A stretch of 64,000 nucleotides of DNA, taken from AP-15 sp963750195 (GTDB taxonomy: Bacteria > Pseudomonadota > Alphaproteobacteria > ATCC43930 > CGMCC-115725). Position 1 is the first letter of the stretch. Each line of letters opens with the position of its first letter. The stretch covers positions 434,001-498,000 of the forward strand of contig CAVVPS010000019.1 of assembly GCA_963750195.1 (NCBI GenBank), given 5' to 3'. Under the pieces are notes generated by a model. The model saw only the letters and a list, made by a program, of their open reading frames with translations, was not told the DNA's origin and ran no database searches. The position numbers and the translations under genes were made by a program. This document shows positions 37,108 to 46,757 of this stretch, in pieces.

Positions 37108-38114
37108 TTTGGCGTCTCCAGCCATTGCGGGACCGGAAGCTCGCGCTCCTTCAGGAATGCCGGGTTGAACAATTTCGACTGATAGCGCGTGCCTGAATCG
37201 GCAAGGATCGTCACGATCGTGTGGCCGGGGCCGAGTTCGCGGGCCAAGCGGATCGCGCCGCACACGTTGATCCCGGTCGAGCCGCCCAGGATCAGCCCTT
37301 CCTCGACGACGAGGTCGAACAGCACCGGCAGCATTTCGGCGTCGGTGATCTGGAACTGCCCGTCCGGCGCAAAGCCTTTGAGGTTACCGGTTTCGTGATT
37401 GTTGCCAATGCCTTCGGTGATCGAGTTGCCCTCCGGCTTCCACTCGCGCCGCGCATACCAGCTGTAGATCCCCGATCCCATGCAATCGGACAGATAGATC
37501 TGGACCTTGGGGTTGCGTTCCTTGAGGGCGATGCCGACGCCCGAGAGGGTGCCGCCGGTGCCGACCGAGCAGGTGAAGCCGTCGACCTTGCCGTCGGTCT
37601 GGTCCCAGATCTCGGGGCCGGTCGTCTGATAATGGCCGCGGCGGTTGGCGAGATTGTCGAACTGGTTGGCCCAGATGGCACCGTTCCGCTCGCTCGCCGC
37701 GATTTCCTCGGCGAGCCGCCCGGAATAACGCGCGTAATGCATCGGATTGGCATAGGGCACGGCGGGGACGAGCCGCAGATCGGCGCCGCACAGCAGCAGC
37801 ATGTCCTTCTTTTCCTGGCTCTGCGTTTCGGGCATGACGATGACCGTGCGGTAGCCGCGGGCGTTGCCGACCAGTGCCAGCCCAATCCCGGTATTGCCGG
37901 CGGTCCCCTCGACGATGACCCCGCCCGGCCGCAGCAGGCCGCGCTCCTCGGCATCGGTAATGATTGCCAGTGCCGCCCGGTCCTTGACCGACCCGCCCGG
38001 GTTCAAAAACTCGGCCTTGCCGAGGATCGTGCACCCGGTCATCTCGGAGGCCCGCCGCAACTTGATCAGCGGCGTATTCCCGACCGTCCCGACAAAGCCG
38101 TCGCGGATTTGCAT
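37104..38114 (-). CDS. cysK: Cysteine synthase A
   Basis: A 336-residue PLP enzyme that makes cysteine from O-acetylserine and sulfide. The PLP lysine is in NPGGSVKDRAA (Lys 44), the phosphate loop in CSVGTGGTLSG and the substrate loop in EGTAGNTGIG. It has about 20 more residues than the classic enzyme, with an insertion around WYARREWKPEGNSI. The ATG at 38114 follows GGAGGGCGGA; an alternative start at 38135 is less likely. First gene of the cysK-AlaX-sulfurtransferase-GNAT operon. Confidence 0.88.
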   Translation of the reverse strand: MQIRDGFVGTVGNTPLIKLRRASEMTGCTILGKAEFLNPGGSVKDRAALAIITDAEERGLLRPGGVIVEGTAGNTGIGLALVGNARGYRTVIVMPETQSQEKKDMLLLCGADLRLVPAVPYANPMHYARYSGRLAEEIAASERNGAIWANQFDNLANRRGHYQTTGPEIWDQTDGKVDGFTCSVGTGGTLSGVGIALKERNPKVQIYLSDCMGSGIYSWYARREWKPEGNSITEGIGNNHETGNLKGFAPDGQFQITDAEMLPVLFDLVVEEGLILGGSTGINVCGAIRLARELGPGHTIVTILADSGTRYQSKLFNPAFLKERELPVPQWLETPK

Positions 38115-38308
38115 TCCGCCCTCCGTGCGCCCCACTATCGTCGCCGGACTATCGGGCGCAGACCGGGCAGACGCAAGACCGGCCGCGGGTTTACGGCTCC
38201 GGCTAGGTCAACGATCACTAGGCTATTGTCTAGAAGCGCGGGGATATTTCGCCCCGCTGCGAGCGCATAATCTGAAACCCGTATTACTCGGCTGACGCGA
38301 CGGCAACG

Positions 38309-39712
38309 ATGCGGGATGCGGACAAGGCGGCTCTAGCACTGCATCGGTTCGGGTTCGGCCCGCGCGCCGAGACGATCGCGCTGATCGCCTCCGACCCGCA
38401 GGGGGCGCTCGCGGCCGAACTCGACCGGCCGAACGCCGGGCAGATCGTTGATCCCGGGCTCTTGAGCAGCGATGCCGCGTTTCGCGCGGTGTTCGAATTC
38501 AACGCCGCGCGTGCAGCGCAGGCAAAACTCGCGGCGCGTCCCGCCGGGGCGGGTAATCCGGGTATAGAACCCGTAAGTGATAAGGCCGAGAAATCGACGC
38601 CCGGCGAGCCCGACCAGGAACCGCTGCCACGTCGAAATTTTTTTGCCGAGGCCAAGGCTCGGATCGACGCAGCGCGTGGGGCCGAGATCGGCTTCGTCGA
38701 GCGGCTCGTATGGTTCTGGTCGAATCATTTCTGCGTCAGCCTCGACACTTCTGTAATGGCGGGAGGCTACGAGCGCGAGGCGATCCGCCCTCATGTGCTG
38801 GGCCGGTTCATGGACATGCTGCTCGCCGCGGAGAGCCACCCGGCGATGCTGATTTATCTGAACAATGCACTGTCGATTGGGCCCGACTCGGTCGCCGGGA
38901 TTAATCGCGGCAAAGGCCTCAACGAGAATTTCGCGCGCGAGATCCTCGAGTTGCACACCCTCGGCGTGCGCACGGGTTATACCCAAGCCGACGTGATCAG
39001 TTTCGCCAAGGCGCTGACCGGATGGACCCTCCGCAATCCGGTCAGCGACCCCGACATTGGCGGACAGTTTGTGTACATTCCCCGCGCGCACGAGCCGGGC
39101 GCACAGACGGTGCTCGGCAAGATCTACCCCGACAACGGTGTCGCGCAAGGGCGTGCGGTGCTTGCCAACTTGGCGCGCCATCCCGCCACCGCGACGCACA
39201 TCGCGACAAAGCTGGCGATCCATTTCGTCAGCGACGACCCGCCGGTTGGGCTGATCGACCGCCTCGCACGATGCTTTCGCGACACCGACGGCGATCTCAA
39301 GGAAGTCGCGAGAGCGCTGATCACCGCCCCCGAAGCCTGGATGCCGCAGCGCGCCAAGTTGAAGCGCCCCGGCGAATGGCTGGTCGCGGCGTTACGCGCC
39401 ACTGGGCAAGCAGGCGATATCCGCCGCTTCGTCGGGGCTGAGGCGCTGCTCGGGGAGCCGCTGTGGCGACCGCCCGCGCCCAAAGGCTTTCCCGACGACA
39501 ATGCTTCCTGGCTCGACGGCTTGGCAGAACGTCTGGAGATCGCCAACACGTTTGCCCAGCGTCTTGGGCCGTCCCTCGATCCCGCGGCCGTCATGGATGC
39601 CGCGCTCGGTCCGCTTGCCTCGGTCGAGACACGCCAGGCGATCGCGCGAGCGGAAAGCCGGCCGCAAGCGCTGACCTTCGCGCTGATGGCTCCCGAATTC
39701 CTGCGCAGGTAA
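38309..39712 (+). CDS. DUF1800 family protein
   Basis: A 467-residue protein of the DUF1800 family. Blocks include AALALHRFGFGPRAETIALI at the start, then FVERLVWFWSNHFCVSLDTS, GLNENFAREILELHTLGV and DVISFAKALTGWTLRNPV. The protein is mostly helical and has no clear signal peptide. It is paired with the DUF1501 gene 7 bases downstream, an arrangement common in bacteria and thought to concern a secreted or periplasmic complex. No ribosome site is obvious before 38309. Confidence 0.86.
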   Translation: MRDADKAALALHRFGFGPRAETIALIASDPQGALAAELDRPNAGQIVDPGLLSSDAAFRAVFEFNAARAAQAKLAARPAGAGNPGIEPVSDKAEKSTPGEPDQEPLPRRNFFAEAKARIDAARGAEIGFVERLVWFWSNHFCVSLDTSVMAGGYEREAIRPHVLGRFMDMLLAAESHPAMLIYLNNALSIGPDSVAGINRGKGLNENFAREILELHTLGVRTGYTQADVISFAKALTGWTLRNPVSDPDIGGQFVYIPRAHEPGAQTVLGKIYPDNGVAQGRAVLANLARHPATATHIATKLAIHFVSDDPPVGLIDRLARCFRDTDGDLKEVARALITAPEAWMPQRAKLKRPGEWLVAALRATGQAGDIRRFVGAEALLGEPLWRPPAPKGFPDDNASWLDGLAERLEIANTFAQRLGPSLDPAAVMDAALGPLASVETRQAIARAESRPQALTFALMAPEFLRR

Positions 39713-39719
39713 CCTGACG

Positions 39720-40970
39720 ATGCTGGCATCCCCGGCTCCGACCCGCCGCGCGCTGCTGGCTGGCTCCGGTGTTTTGTTCGCGTGGGCCCAGTTCCCGCGC
39801 CTCGCGCGCGCGGAAGGCCGCGACCCGCGGTTGCTTACGATCGTGTTGCGCGGTGCGCTCGATGGACTTGCCATAGTAGCGCCGGTGGGCGATCCGCAAT
39901 GGCGAGAATTGCGCGGTGAGGATGCCCTTACTTTGGACGGTGCGTCGCCGGGCTTGCGGCTGGACGACCTGTTCGCGCTGAACCCGGCGATGCCAAGTCT
40001 GCATGAGTTCTATCGCCACGGTCACGCGACAATCGTGCATGCGGTGGCGACGCCCTATCGCGACCGCTCGCATTTCGATGGGCAGGACGTATTGCAGACC
40101 GGGGCCACCAAGCCGGGTGCGCTGGATACTGGCTGGCTCAACCGCGCCCTCGCATCATTGGAGCCGGAGAGATCGGCCGATCCACACTCGAGCCAGGCCC
40201 TGGCAATCGGACCGGTAACGCCGCTGATCATGCGCGGCCCTGCGCCGGTGCTGTCGTGGGAGCCGCCGCAGCTGCCCCCGGTCAGCGACGAGACGATCTT
40301 GCGGCTGCTCGATCTCTATCGCCATAGCGACCCAATCTTCGCGAGGGCGCTCGAGGAGCGTATCGGAATCGCCGCGATCGCACATGCCGGTGGCATCGAC
40401 CAGGCACCGCCGAATGGCAGCCCCGTCGTCCAGCCGGGCGGTATTGCCGGGGTGCGCGCCTATTTCGCCGAGGCCGCCGGCACGGCGGCGAAGTTTCTCG
40501 CCCGGACGGACGGGCCGCGCGTCGGCGCGATCGTCTTCGACGGCTGGGACACCCATGTCAACGAAGGCCCGGTCAAGGGCCGGCTCACCGCACTGTTGGC
40601 CGCGCTCGACGACGCGATGGCGGCGATTGCGGCCAATATGGGCGATGCTTGGCGCGAAACGGTCGTTGTCGCAATCACCGAGTTCGGTCGCACGGCGCAC
40701 ATGAACGGTAATGGCGGCACCGACCACGGGACCGCGACTGTGGCCCTGCTCGCCGGTGGCGCGGTGAAGGGCGGCAGGGTCATCGCCGATTGGCCGGGCC
40801 TCAAAGACGCTGATCTCTACCAGCGCCGTGATCTGAAGCCGACGACCGATTTGCGCGCCGTGCTGAAGGGGCTTCTCAAGGACCATCTCGGCGTCAGCGG
40901 GCCCGCCCTTGCCGCCCAGGTGTTCCCCGACAGCGGCGATGTGCCGCCGATGTCAGGGCTCGTCAGCTGA
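39720..40970 (+). CDS. DUF1501 family protein (Tat-exported)
   Basis: A 416-residue protein with a twin-arginine type signal (PTRRALLAGSGVLFAWAQ and cleavage near RARA). It has an alkaline-phosphatase-like, sulfatase-like fold, visible in RLLTIVLRGALDGLAIVAPV, YRDRSHFDGQDVLQTGA, IVFDGWDTHVNEG and EFGRTAHMNGNGGTDHGTA. These Asp/His residues would bind metal. It is the second gene of the DUF1800/DUF1501 pair and is followed by a hairpin terminator. Enzymatic activity of the family is not known. Confidence 0.86.
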   Translation: MLASPAPTRRALLAGSGVLFAWAQFPRLARAEGRDPRLLTIVLRGALDGLAIVAPVGDPQWRELRGEDALTLDGASPGLRLDDLFALNPAMPSLHEFYRHGHATIVHAVATPYRDRSHFDGQDVLQTGATKPGALDTGWLNRALASLEPERSADPHSSQALAIGPVTPLIMRGPAPVLSWEPPQLPPVSDETILRLLDLYRHSDPIFARALEERIGIAAIAHAGGIDQAPPNGSPVVQPGGIAGVRAYFAEAAGTAAKFLARTDGPRVGAIVFDGWDTHVNEGPVKGRLTALLAALDDAMAAIAANMGDAWRETVVVAITEFGRTAHMNGNGGTDHGTATVALLAGGAVKGGRVIADWPGLKDADLYQRRDLKPTTDLRAVLKGLLKDHLGVSGPALAAQVFPDSGDVPPMSGLVS

Positions 40971-41011
40971 CCGCCTTTTAAACGAATCCTAAGCCTCCCG
41001 GAAACGGAGAA

Positions 41012-41032
41012 CCCCCGTCGCGCGGACGGGGG
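41012..41032. terminator. Intrinsic terminator hairpin
   Basis: A perfect 8-bp GC stem CCCCCGTC (41012-41019) and GACGGGGG (41025-41032) with loop GCGCG, followed by CTCTT. It lies between the convergent DUF1501 gene and the glycine-rich lipoprotein gene and may serve both. Confidence 0.75.
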
Positions 41033-41072
41033 CTCTTAAGGCTATCGGTGGGGACTTGCTCCCTCAGCGGCC

Positions 41073-41414
41073 TCAGCCACCCGGCGCCGGACCGTAAGGC
41101 TGCGCGGGCACGTATGCCGGAGGAGGCGGCGCAGTGGGCGGCGGGGGCGGCGGAGGCGGCGCGTAAGCCTGCGCGGGCGGCGGAGGCGGCGTTGTCGAGG
41201 CGAGGCCCCCGGCAGCGCCTACGCCGCCGCCGATCGCCGCCCCGACCGCTGCACCGGGGGCGCAACCGATGGGTATCGTCGCCACACATCCAATAGCAGC
41301 GCCGGTTGCAGCACCTCCCAGGCCGCCCGTAGTCGTATTCGCTACCGGATTGGGACTGCACGCGGCAAGGCTCGAAAGGCCCGAAACGAGCACGAGCGCA
41401 CCAATCACTTTCAT
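41073..41414 (-). CDS. Small lipoprotein with glycine-zipper and proline-rich tail
   Basis: A 113-residue envelope lipoprotein. The signal KVIGALVLVSGLSSLAAC ends in a lipobox cysteine. A glycine-zipper segment (GGLGGAATGAAIG and GAAVGAAIGGGVGAAGG) follows, then a proline-rich repeat tail (PPPPPAQAYAPPPPPP and AYVPAQPYGP). The start at 41414 has AGGAGG. Glycine-zipper lipoproteins of this kind often stiffen or bind the envelope, but no specific function is shown. Confidence 0.78.
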   Translation of the reverse strand: MKVIGALVLVSGLSSLAACSPNPVANTTTGGLGGAATGAAIGCVATIPIGCAPGAAVGAAIGGGVGAAGGLASTTPPPPPAQAYAPPPPPPPPTAPPPPAYVPAQPYGPAPGG

Positions 41415-41635
41415 CACGTACCTCCTATTAACTTTAATGGGTGTCGTCAGCAGGGCTCGATGATACAACCCGACGTTGATCACGAGCCCGCAAAGTACGG
41501 GCGCTGACGGCTAACGCGATCTGGCATCTCTACCGTTTGGCGATCGCGCCTATGTGGTGCAAACACGCCTTTGATGATTTAGATCCCAGCGCGCGAGCCG
41601 GTGCTAAGATGCGTCTTGGCGAGAGAGGTCAAAAA

Positions 41636-42172
41636 TTGAGCGAACCCGCAGCGGTGGAACCAGCGGATTGGCGCGCCGAAATCTTCACGGCGCTGAAGGC
41701 GGCAGAGATCCGTCAGGTAGGCTATGTGCCGGATGCCGGACATGCGCGGCTGATCGAGCTGTGCCGCGATGATCGCGACATCCGCGCGGTACCGCTGACC
41801 AGCGAGGAAGAGGGCGTGGCATTGGCAGCCGGCGCCTGGCTCGGTGGCGAGCGTGCGGCATTGCTGATGCAGTCAAGCGGCGTCGGCAACTGCGTCAACA
41901 TGCTGTCGTTGACCAAAAACTGCCGGTTTCCGCTGGTCATGCTGGTGACGATGCGCGGCGAATGGGCCGAGTTCAACCCGTGGCAGGTGCCGATGGGGAC
42001 CAAAACCCAGGCCGCGCTAGAGCTGATGGATGTGCTGGTCTATCGCGTCGAGCGGGCCGAAGACGCCGCCGAGACCGTCGCCGCAGCGCTCGACATTGCC
42101 TACAACGGCGATCTTGCGACCGCAGTGCTGCTGTCGCAGAGGCTGATCGGCGCCAAACGGTGGGTCAAATGA
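41636..42172 (+). CDS. TPP-dependent decarboxylase, alpha subunit (sulfo/phosphonopyruvate decarboxylase-like)
   Basis: A 178-residue protein matching the N-terminal (Pyr) domain of split thiamine-diphosphate decarboxylases such as sulfopyruvate and phosphonopyruvate decarboxylase. Key blocks are RQVGYVPDAGHARLIELC, TSEEEGVALAAGAWLGGERA (the Glu is the TPP-activating residue) and LLMQSSGVGNCVNMLSL. The start is assigned to TTG 41636 with GAGAGAGG before it; an ATG at 41609 is the alternative. It overlaps the beta subunit gene by 4 bases. Confidence 0.8.
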   Translation: MSEPAAVEPADWRAEIFTALKAAEIRQVGYVPDAGHARLIELCRDDRDIRAVPLTSEEEGVALAAGAWLGGERAALLMQSSGVGNCVNMLSLTKNCRFPLVMLVTMRGEWAEFNPWQVPMGTKTQAALELMDVLVYRVERAEDAAETVAAALDIAYNGDLATAVLLSQRLIGAKRWVK

Positions 42173-42754
42173 TCGGCAACGACCGCCGCCTCGACCGCCG
42201 CGCCGCGATCCGCGCGTTACTCGAAGAGCGCGGCGATCTGCTGCTGGTGACCGGGCTCGGCTCGACCAGCTGGGACGCCGCCTCGGTCGGCGATGATGCG
42301 CATAATTTCTATCTGTGGGGGGCGATGGGAGCTGCTGCGATGGTCGGGCTCGGTCTCGCCCTGGCGCAGCCGGAGCGGCGCATCCTCGTCATCACCGGCG
42401 ACGGCGAAGTGCTGATGGGGCTCGGGGCGCTCGCAACCATAGGCGTGCAGCGCCCGCCGAACTTGGCGATCGCGGTCTTCGACAACGGCCGTTACGGCGA
42501 GACCGGCATGCAGGCGAGTCACACGGACATGGCAGTCGAACTGATCGGCGTCGCCCGCGCTTGCGGCATCAAGGAAACCTTTGACATCAGCGACGAGTTG
42601 GGGCTGCGCGACTTCGCCGGCCGGATCAAAAAGGCAGCGACGACCCTGTTCGCCCGCGTCGCGATCCGCGCCGACGAGCCGCCCCGGTATTCTGCCGCCG
42701 CGCGACGGCGTCTTTCTGAAGAACCGTTTCCGCCAGGCTGTCGGCCTGGCTTGA
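42169..42754 (+). pseudogene. TPP-dependent decarboxylase, beta subunit, frameshift near the end
   Basis: The TPP-binding (PP) domain partner of the alpha subunit. The TPP motif is GDGEVLMGLGALATIG to FDN (GDG, then Asn about 30 residues on), then RYGETGMQASHTDMAVEL. Near 42690 an extra base in CCCCGGTATTCTG shifts the frame; the family C-terminus LPPRDGVFLKNRFRQAVGLA is found in the next frame, stopping at 42752-42754. Without the indel the subunit would be 194 residues, as expected. Substrate is probably a 3-carbon 2-oxoacid with a phosphono, sulfo or similar group. Confidence 0.82.
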
Positions 42755-42784
42755 CGCCGTGGTCGGAGAGCAGCTTTGCGACCG

Positions 42785-43537
42785 CTAGGTGGCGAGATAG
42801 CCGCCGTCGACCCAGAGTTCGGCGCCGGTGATGTAGGAGGCTTCGTCCGAGGCGAGAAAGAGGACGGCGTTGGCGACCTCCTCGACCCGCCCGGCGCGGC
42901 CCATCGGCACCTGTCGAAGCATTTTCGCGCGAACCTCCGGGTCGGCGGTGCGGCCTGACGAGCGCATCGGCGGCATCAATCCCGGATGCACCGAATTGAC
43001 CCGGATGTTGTCGGCGCCGTGCTGTACCGCCGCGGCCTTGGTCAGGGTGCGGACCGCGCCCTTCGAGGCGTTGTAGGCGACATGGACGCCGTGCTGGCCG
43101 GTGATGCCGGAGATCGACGAGATGTTGACGATCGAGCCGCCGCCCTGTGCCTTCATCAAGGGAATGGCGAATTTCATGCCGAGAAAGACGCCGCGCGCGT
43201 TGACCGCCATCAGTCGATCCCAGGCTGCGGTGTCGAACAAATCCGCGACCGCGCTGCCGCTCAAGCCGGCGTCGTTGACCAGAATGTCGAGCTTGCCGTA
43301 TTCGGCGAGGGTAGCCTCGACTGTTGCCTTCCATTCCGCTTCGCTGCTGACGTCGAGGCGGCGAAACATCGCCGCGCCGTTGGCTTTGGTGATGTCGGCG
43401 ACGACCTGCTTGCCTTCGTCTTCGAGCATATCGGCGACGACCACCTTGGCGCCCTCGCCGGCGAAGATCCGGGCCATGCTGGCGCCCATGCCGGACGCGG
43501 CCCCGGTGATCAGCGCGACCTTGCCTTCGAGCCTCAT
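42785..43537 (-). CDS. SDR-family oxidoreductase (FabG-like)
   Basis: A 250-residue classical short-chain dehydrogenase. Cofactor motif TGAASGMGASMAR, LVNDAGLSG block, active-site serine in SIVNISSISGI, and the YxxxK pair in HVAYNASKGAVRTL. It ends GAELWVDGGYLAT. The start at 43537 has GGGAGGAAG. It sits 22 bases downstream of the Sir2 gene and is likely in the same transcript. FabG-like or cyclohexanol/hydroxysteroid-type activity cannot be told apart. Confidence 0.88.
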   Translation of the reverse strand: MRLEGKVALITGAASGMGASMARIFAGEGAKVVVADMLEDEGKQVVADITKANGAAMFRRLDVSSEAEWKATVEATLAEYGKLDILVNDAGLSGSAVADLFDTAAWDRLMAVNARGVFLGMKFAIPLMKAQGGGSIVNISSISGITGQHGVHVAYNASKGAVRTLTKAAAVQHGADNIRVNSVHPGLMPPMRSSGRTADPEVRAKMLRQVPMGRAGRVEEVANAVLFLASDEASYITGAELWVDGGYLAT

Positions 43538-43559
43538 CGGCCTTCCTCCCAAAATCATC

Positions 43560-44315
43560 CTACTCGACCCCGATTGCGGCGCCGAGGGTTTCGCCAATGG
43601 CACGGTGGAGCACGAGATCGGCGATGCCGTCGAGCCCGGTCGGCTCGCGATTGACAATGACCAGTGCGGCGCCGTTGCGTTGAGCCAGTTCCGGGAAAGC
43701 GGCGGCGGGATAGACCACGAGCGAGGAACCGGCGACGATAAACAGGTCGGCGGCCAGGGCTTCGCTCTGCGCGCGCTGCATCGCCGCGGGCGGCATCGCT
43801 TGACCGAACGAGATCGTCGCGGTCTTGACGAAGCCGCCACAGGCGTCGCAAAGCGGGATGGCCTCATCGGGCTCGAACGCAATACGCAGCGCCGCCAGTT
43901 CGTAGCGCCGTGCACACTCCAGGCAATGGGCATAGGTCGTGTTGCCGTGCAATTCGATGACCCGGTCATCGTCAATGCCGGAGGCCTGGTGTAGCCCGTC
44001 GATGTTCTGGGTAATGACCGCGGCAGCGGTGCCGCGGCGGACCAGCTCGGCGACCGCGCGATGGCCGCGGTTCGGCTCCGCGGCGCGAAAGGTCTCTTCC
44101 ATCGCAAAGCGCCGCCGCCAGGTCTCACGGCGCGCCTCCTCCGAGGCAAGAAAGTCTGCGAAGTCGATCGGCGCCATTTTCGTCCAGATGCCGCCGGGGC
44201 TGCGGAAGTCGGGAATACCCGATTCGGTGCTGATGCCCGCGCCGGTAAAGACAACGGCGCGGCGCGCTTCGTCCATCATCCGGGCGAGTTCGGCGATGGC
44301 GGGATCATCGGGCAT
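43560..44315 (-). CDS. cobB: Sir2-family NAD-dependent protein deacylase
   Basis: A 251-residue sirtuin that removes acyl groups from protein lysines using NAD. It has all family motifs: AVVFTGAGISTESGIPDFRS, the TQNIDGLH active-site block, catalytic His in ELHGN and a zinc-binding set (CLEC and CDAC). The substrate-pocket residues typical of class III desuccinylases (Tyr/Arg in YxxR) are not evident, so plain deacetylation is more likely. No strong ribosome site before 44315. The SDR gene follows 22 bases later. Confidence 0.88.
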   Translation of the reverse strand: MPDDPAIAELARMMDEARRAVVFTGAGISTESGIPDFRSPGGIWTKMAPIDFADFLASEEARRETWRRRFAMEETFRAAEPNRGHRAVAELVRRGTAAAVITQNIDGLHQASGIDDDRVIELHGNTTYAHCLECARRYELAALRIAFEPDEAIPLCDACGGFVKTATISFGQAMPPAAMQRAQSEALAADLFIVAGSSLVVYPAAAFPELAQRNGAALVIVNREPTGLDGIADLVLHRAIGETLGAAIGVE

Positions 44316-44449
44316 GGCGTGATTGTGGCAAATGCGCCGAGGCGAGCCAAGTTCCTTCGCAGGACAATCGCTAGGACGAATTTGCGATCGTCGGCGCGGC
44401 GCTGGCCAGTATCCCGGCGCCGCTGGAGACCGATCCGCGAATTATTACT

Positions 44450-45301
44450 TCACTGCTCGCTCCCCTTAGAATTCATGGCGGAGCGATCCGGAAACACAAA
44501 GGTGAGCTTGAGCTGCACCAGCCACGTTTCGTTGCTGGCCTGGGGTCGGACCGCGTTGTAGTAGCTGTCCAGATCGACCCTCACGGCCTGTCCGTCCACT
44601 CGGAACAGCTTGCCGAAGCCTCCGCCGACCGGGACGGTCCATTTCCCGCCGCTCGCGATCCAGTTCGTGGTGATTTCCGGCGACGAGCCTACCGACCAGC
44701 CGTCGCCGAAATGATAGTTGACGATCGGATTTAAGAAGAGCTGGTTGGTCCGGTCGCTGCCGGTCGTCGGGCCGCCAAACGACCAGATATTGTTGACGAC
44801 AGCGCCGAAATCCCAAGGGCCCTCATCCTTGTGCAGGAATGCCGCCGACGGACCCGAACCCCATTTATTGACGCCGAGCGCCGGATTGGTCGCCGTTGGG
44901 TAGTAAAGAACCGGCCCGACGCCCCAGTAAAACCCCTGGCCGTGCTCGGGCGATAGAAAGAACGTCGTGTAACCGTTGCTGAGCCCGAACGCCCAGTGCT
45001 CGCCGAGCTTCTTTGGCGGCAATGACTCCAGAGGAAGCTTGGTGCGGGTGATCAACGCCCAATCTTCGTTCAGCCGGAACGGGACTACCGCCTGATCGAT
45101 CTCAAAGGTGTTCTTGGTGGCCTCATATGCGCCATCGTCAAGATCCGCCTCATAACGCAGCGGCAAAGTAATCTGACGGGCCACCGGGTTCTCGACATCC
45201 TTCGACAGGTCGGTGTTGGTGATCGGCGCCGGCGTCTGGGCCAGGGCTTGGCCGAACCACAGTGCCGCCGTGACGAAGGAAATCGCTGCGCGATTGCGCA
45301 T
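44450..45301 (-). CDS. Outer-membrane beta-barrel-like protein (neuromedin U-type transporter)
   Basis: A 283-residue secreted protein. The signal peptide (ISFVTAALWFGQALAQ) is followed by beta-strand-rich sequence: DVENPVARQITLPLRY, SNGYTTFFLSPEHGQG, YWGVGPVLYYPTATNPALG and VNYHFGDGWSVGSSPEITTN. These blocks match the family annotated as neuromedin U or transporter in bacteria; that name has no functional meaning here. Likely an outer-membrane barrel. Its neighbours on the same strand are DUF2252 (upstream) and Sir2 (downstream). Confidence 0.72.
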   Translation of the reverse strand: MRNRAAISFVTAALWFGQALAQTPAPITNTDLSKDVENPVARQITLPLRYEADLDDGAYEATKNTFEIDQAVVPFRLNEDWALITRTKLPLESLPPKKLGEHWAFGLSNGYTTFFLSPEHGQGFYWGVGPVLYYPTATNPALGVNKWGSGPSAAFLHKDEGPWDFGAVVNNIWSFGGPTTGSDRTNQLFLNPIVNYHFGDGWSVGSSPEITTNWIASGGKWTVPVGGGFGKLFRVDGQAVRVDLDSYYNAVRPQASNETWLVQLKLTFVFPDRSAMNSKGSEQ

Positions 45302-45332
45302 TTCTCCAGCTATGCCGCCACCAAACCGCTGC

Positions 45333-46735
45333 TCAATGCTCTAGCTGCACTTCGACGATGCCGGCGCGCACCGCGGCCTTCAGCGCGGCGTGGTCCTTTT
45401 CGGCCTGGTCGGCATAGGCGAGCGCGAACTTGCCCATCGCGTCGTCGAACTGGCCACCATTGCCAAGATAGCCGCTGATCGTCCAGGGATCGCCGGCCTT
45501 GGCATGGGCGCGCGCCAGAGCCCAGCCGCACATTTTGCCGTAGATCGACAGCATCTCGGCATCGAAGGTCTCGACCAGCGGCGAGAGCTTCGCGTCGCGC
45601 AGCTGGCGGATGTAGAAATGCCGGCCCTCGGGGCCGATGCCCCAACCGAGAAACAGGTCGGAGGCGGGCTGCATCAGCCGCTGGCCCTGGACCACTCGCT
45701 CGCCATGTTGGGCATGGGCGCTCTTGCCGGCATAGGCCTCCAATACCGAGGCGTTCGCCTCCTTGAACTGCAGGAAGAACGGGTGGTCGGCGGCCGACAT
45801 CATCAGCGCTACCATGCACAATGTCCCGACGCTGCCAATGCCGACCACCTTGACCGCCACATCCACCAGGCGGTAGCGGTCGAGCAGAATCCGCCGGTCC
45901 TCCGCCAAGGTCTCACGGTATTTGCCGAGGGCCTGCCGGATCATATCGATGTTGCCGGCGGCACGCGACGCCTCGGCATGAAAAATGGTTGGCGGGAGTG
46001 TCATGGATGCGGTGCTGCCCGCCGGCCCGCTCGGCCAGCTTAGGGAACACCAACTCCGAACTGCTGGCCGCGGTGGCCTTGGCGATGCGCTTGCGCAGCA
46101 CCGCCTTGCGCTCCTCCGGCAGCATCGCCAGAACGTCGCTGTCGTCGAGCCGGGCGTACCAGATGTCGAGCACGTCCATCGCGGCAAAGTCGCGCATTTT
46201 GCGGCGGTAGCTGCGTGCGCAGGCGACCGCCGCGTCGCGGCCGTCTGCGTCGCCGAGCCCGTTGGCGCGGGCGGCCAGCACAAACGAGGCGACGAGCCGT
46301 TTGACGTCCCACTCCCACGGTGCGGGCAATGTCTCGTCGAGGTCGTTGATGTCGAAGAGGAGTCGGCGCTCCGGCGTGGCGAAGCCGCCGAAATTCATCA
46401 GGTGGGCATCGCCGCACACCTGGACATGGATTCCGGTCGCCGGTGTTTCCGCAAGATCGGCCGCCATGACCCCCGCCGACCCGCGGTAGAACGTGAACGG
46501 GGATTGCAGCATGCGGCCATAGCGCAACGGCACTAGATCCGGCTGCCGGGTCGCGTCCGCGGCACGAAGGATGCCGATCGGGTCCGGCCGACTCGGCATG
46601 CACTCGCCAGTCGGCATGCGCTTCGCGCGGTACGCGATCGCGGAGCCGCTTGCCGGCGGCTTTTCGATCCGCCGGTGTTATTAGCGATGGATGCGCTTCC
46701 GGCTCAGCATCGGCGACTGCCATCATATCCTCCAT
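45333..46735 (-). pseudogene. DUF2252 domain-containing protein, frameshifted
   Basis: A protein-kinase-like-fold family of unknown function, about 467 codons. The first frame begins at 46735 (MEDMMAVADAEPEAHPSL). A second frame (from about 46617) carries VPLRYGRMLQSPFTFYRGSA, VQVCGDAHLMNFGGFATPE and LLFDINDLDETLPAPWEWD, the hallmark DUF2252 blocks. A third frame (from about 46040) has DRYRLVDVAVKVVGIGSVG and SDLFLGWGIGPEGRHFYIRQ, ending at 45333. Two indels (near 46630 and 46030) break it. It directly follows the glucosidase gene (22 bases). Confidence 0.83.
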
Positions 46736-46757
46736 GTCGAGCCTCCCAGGGCTGGAT

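Noticed and set aside
37221..38270. 349-codon plus-strand frame opposite cysK
   Set aside because: Shadow of cysK, whose PLP motifs are all present on the minus strand.
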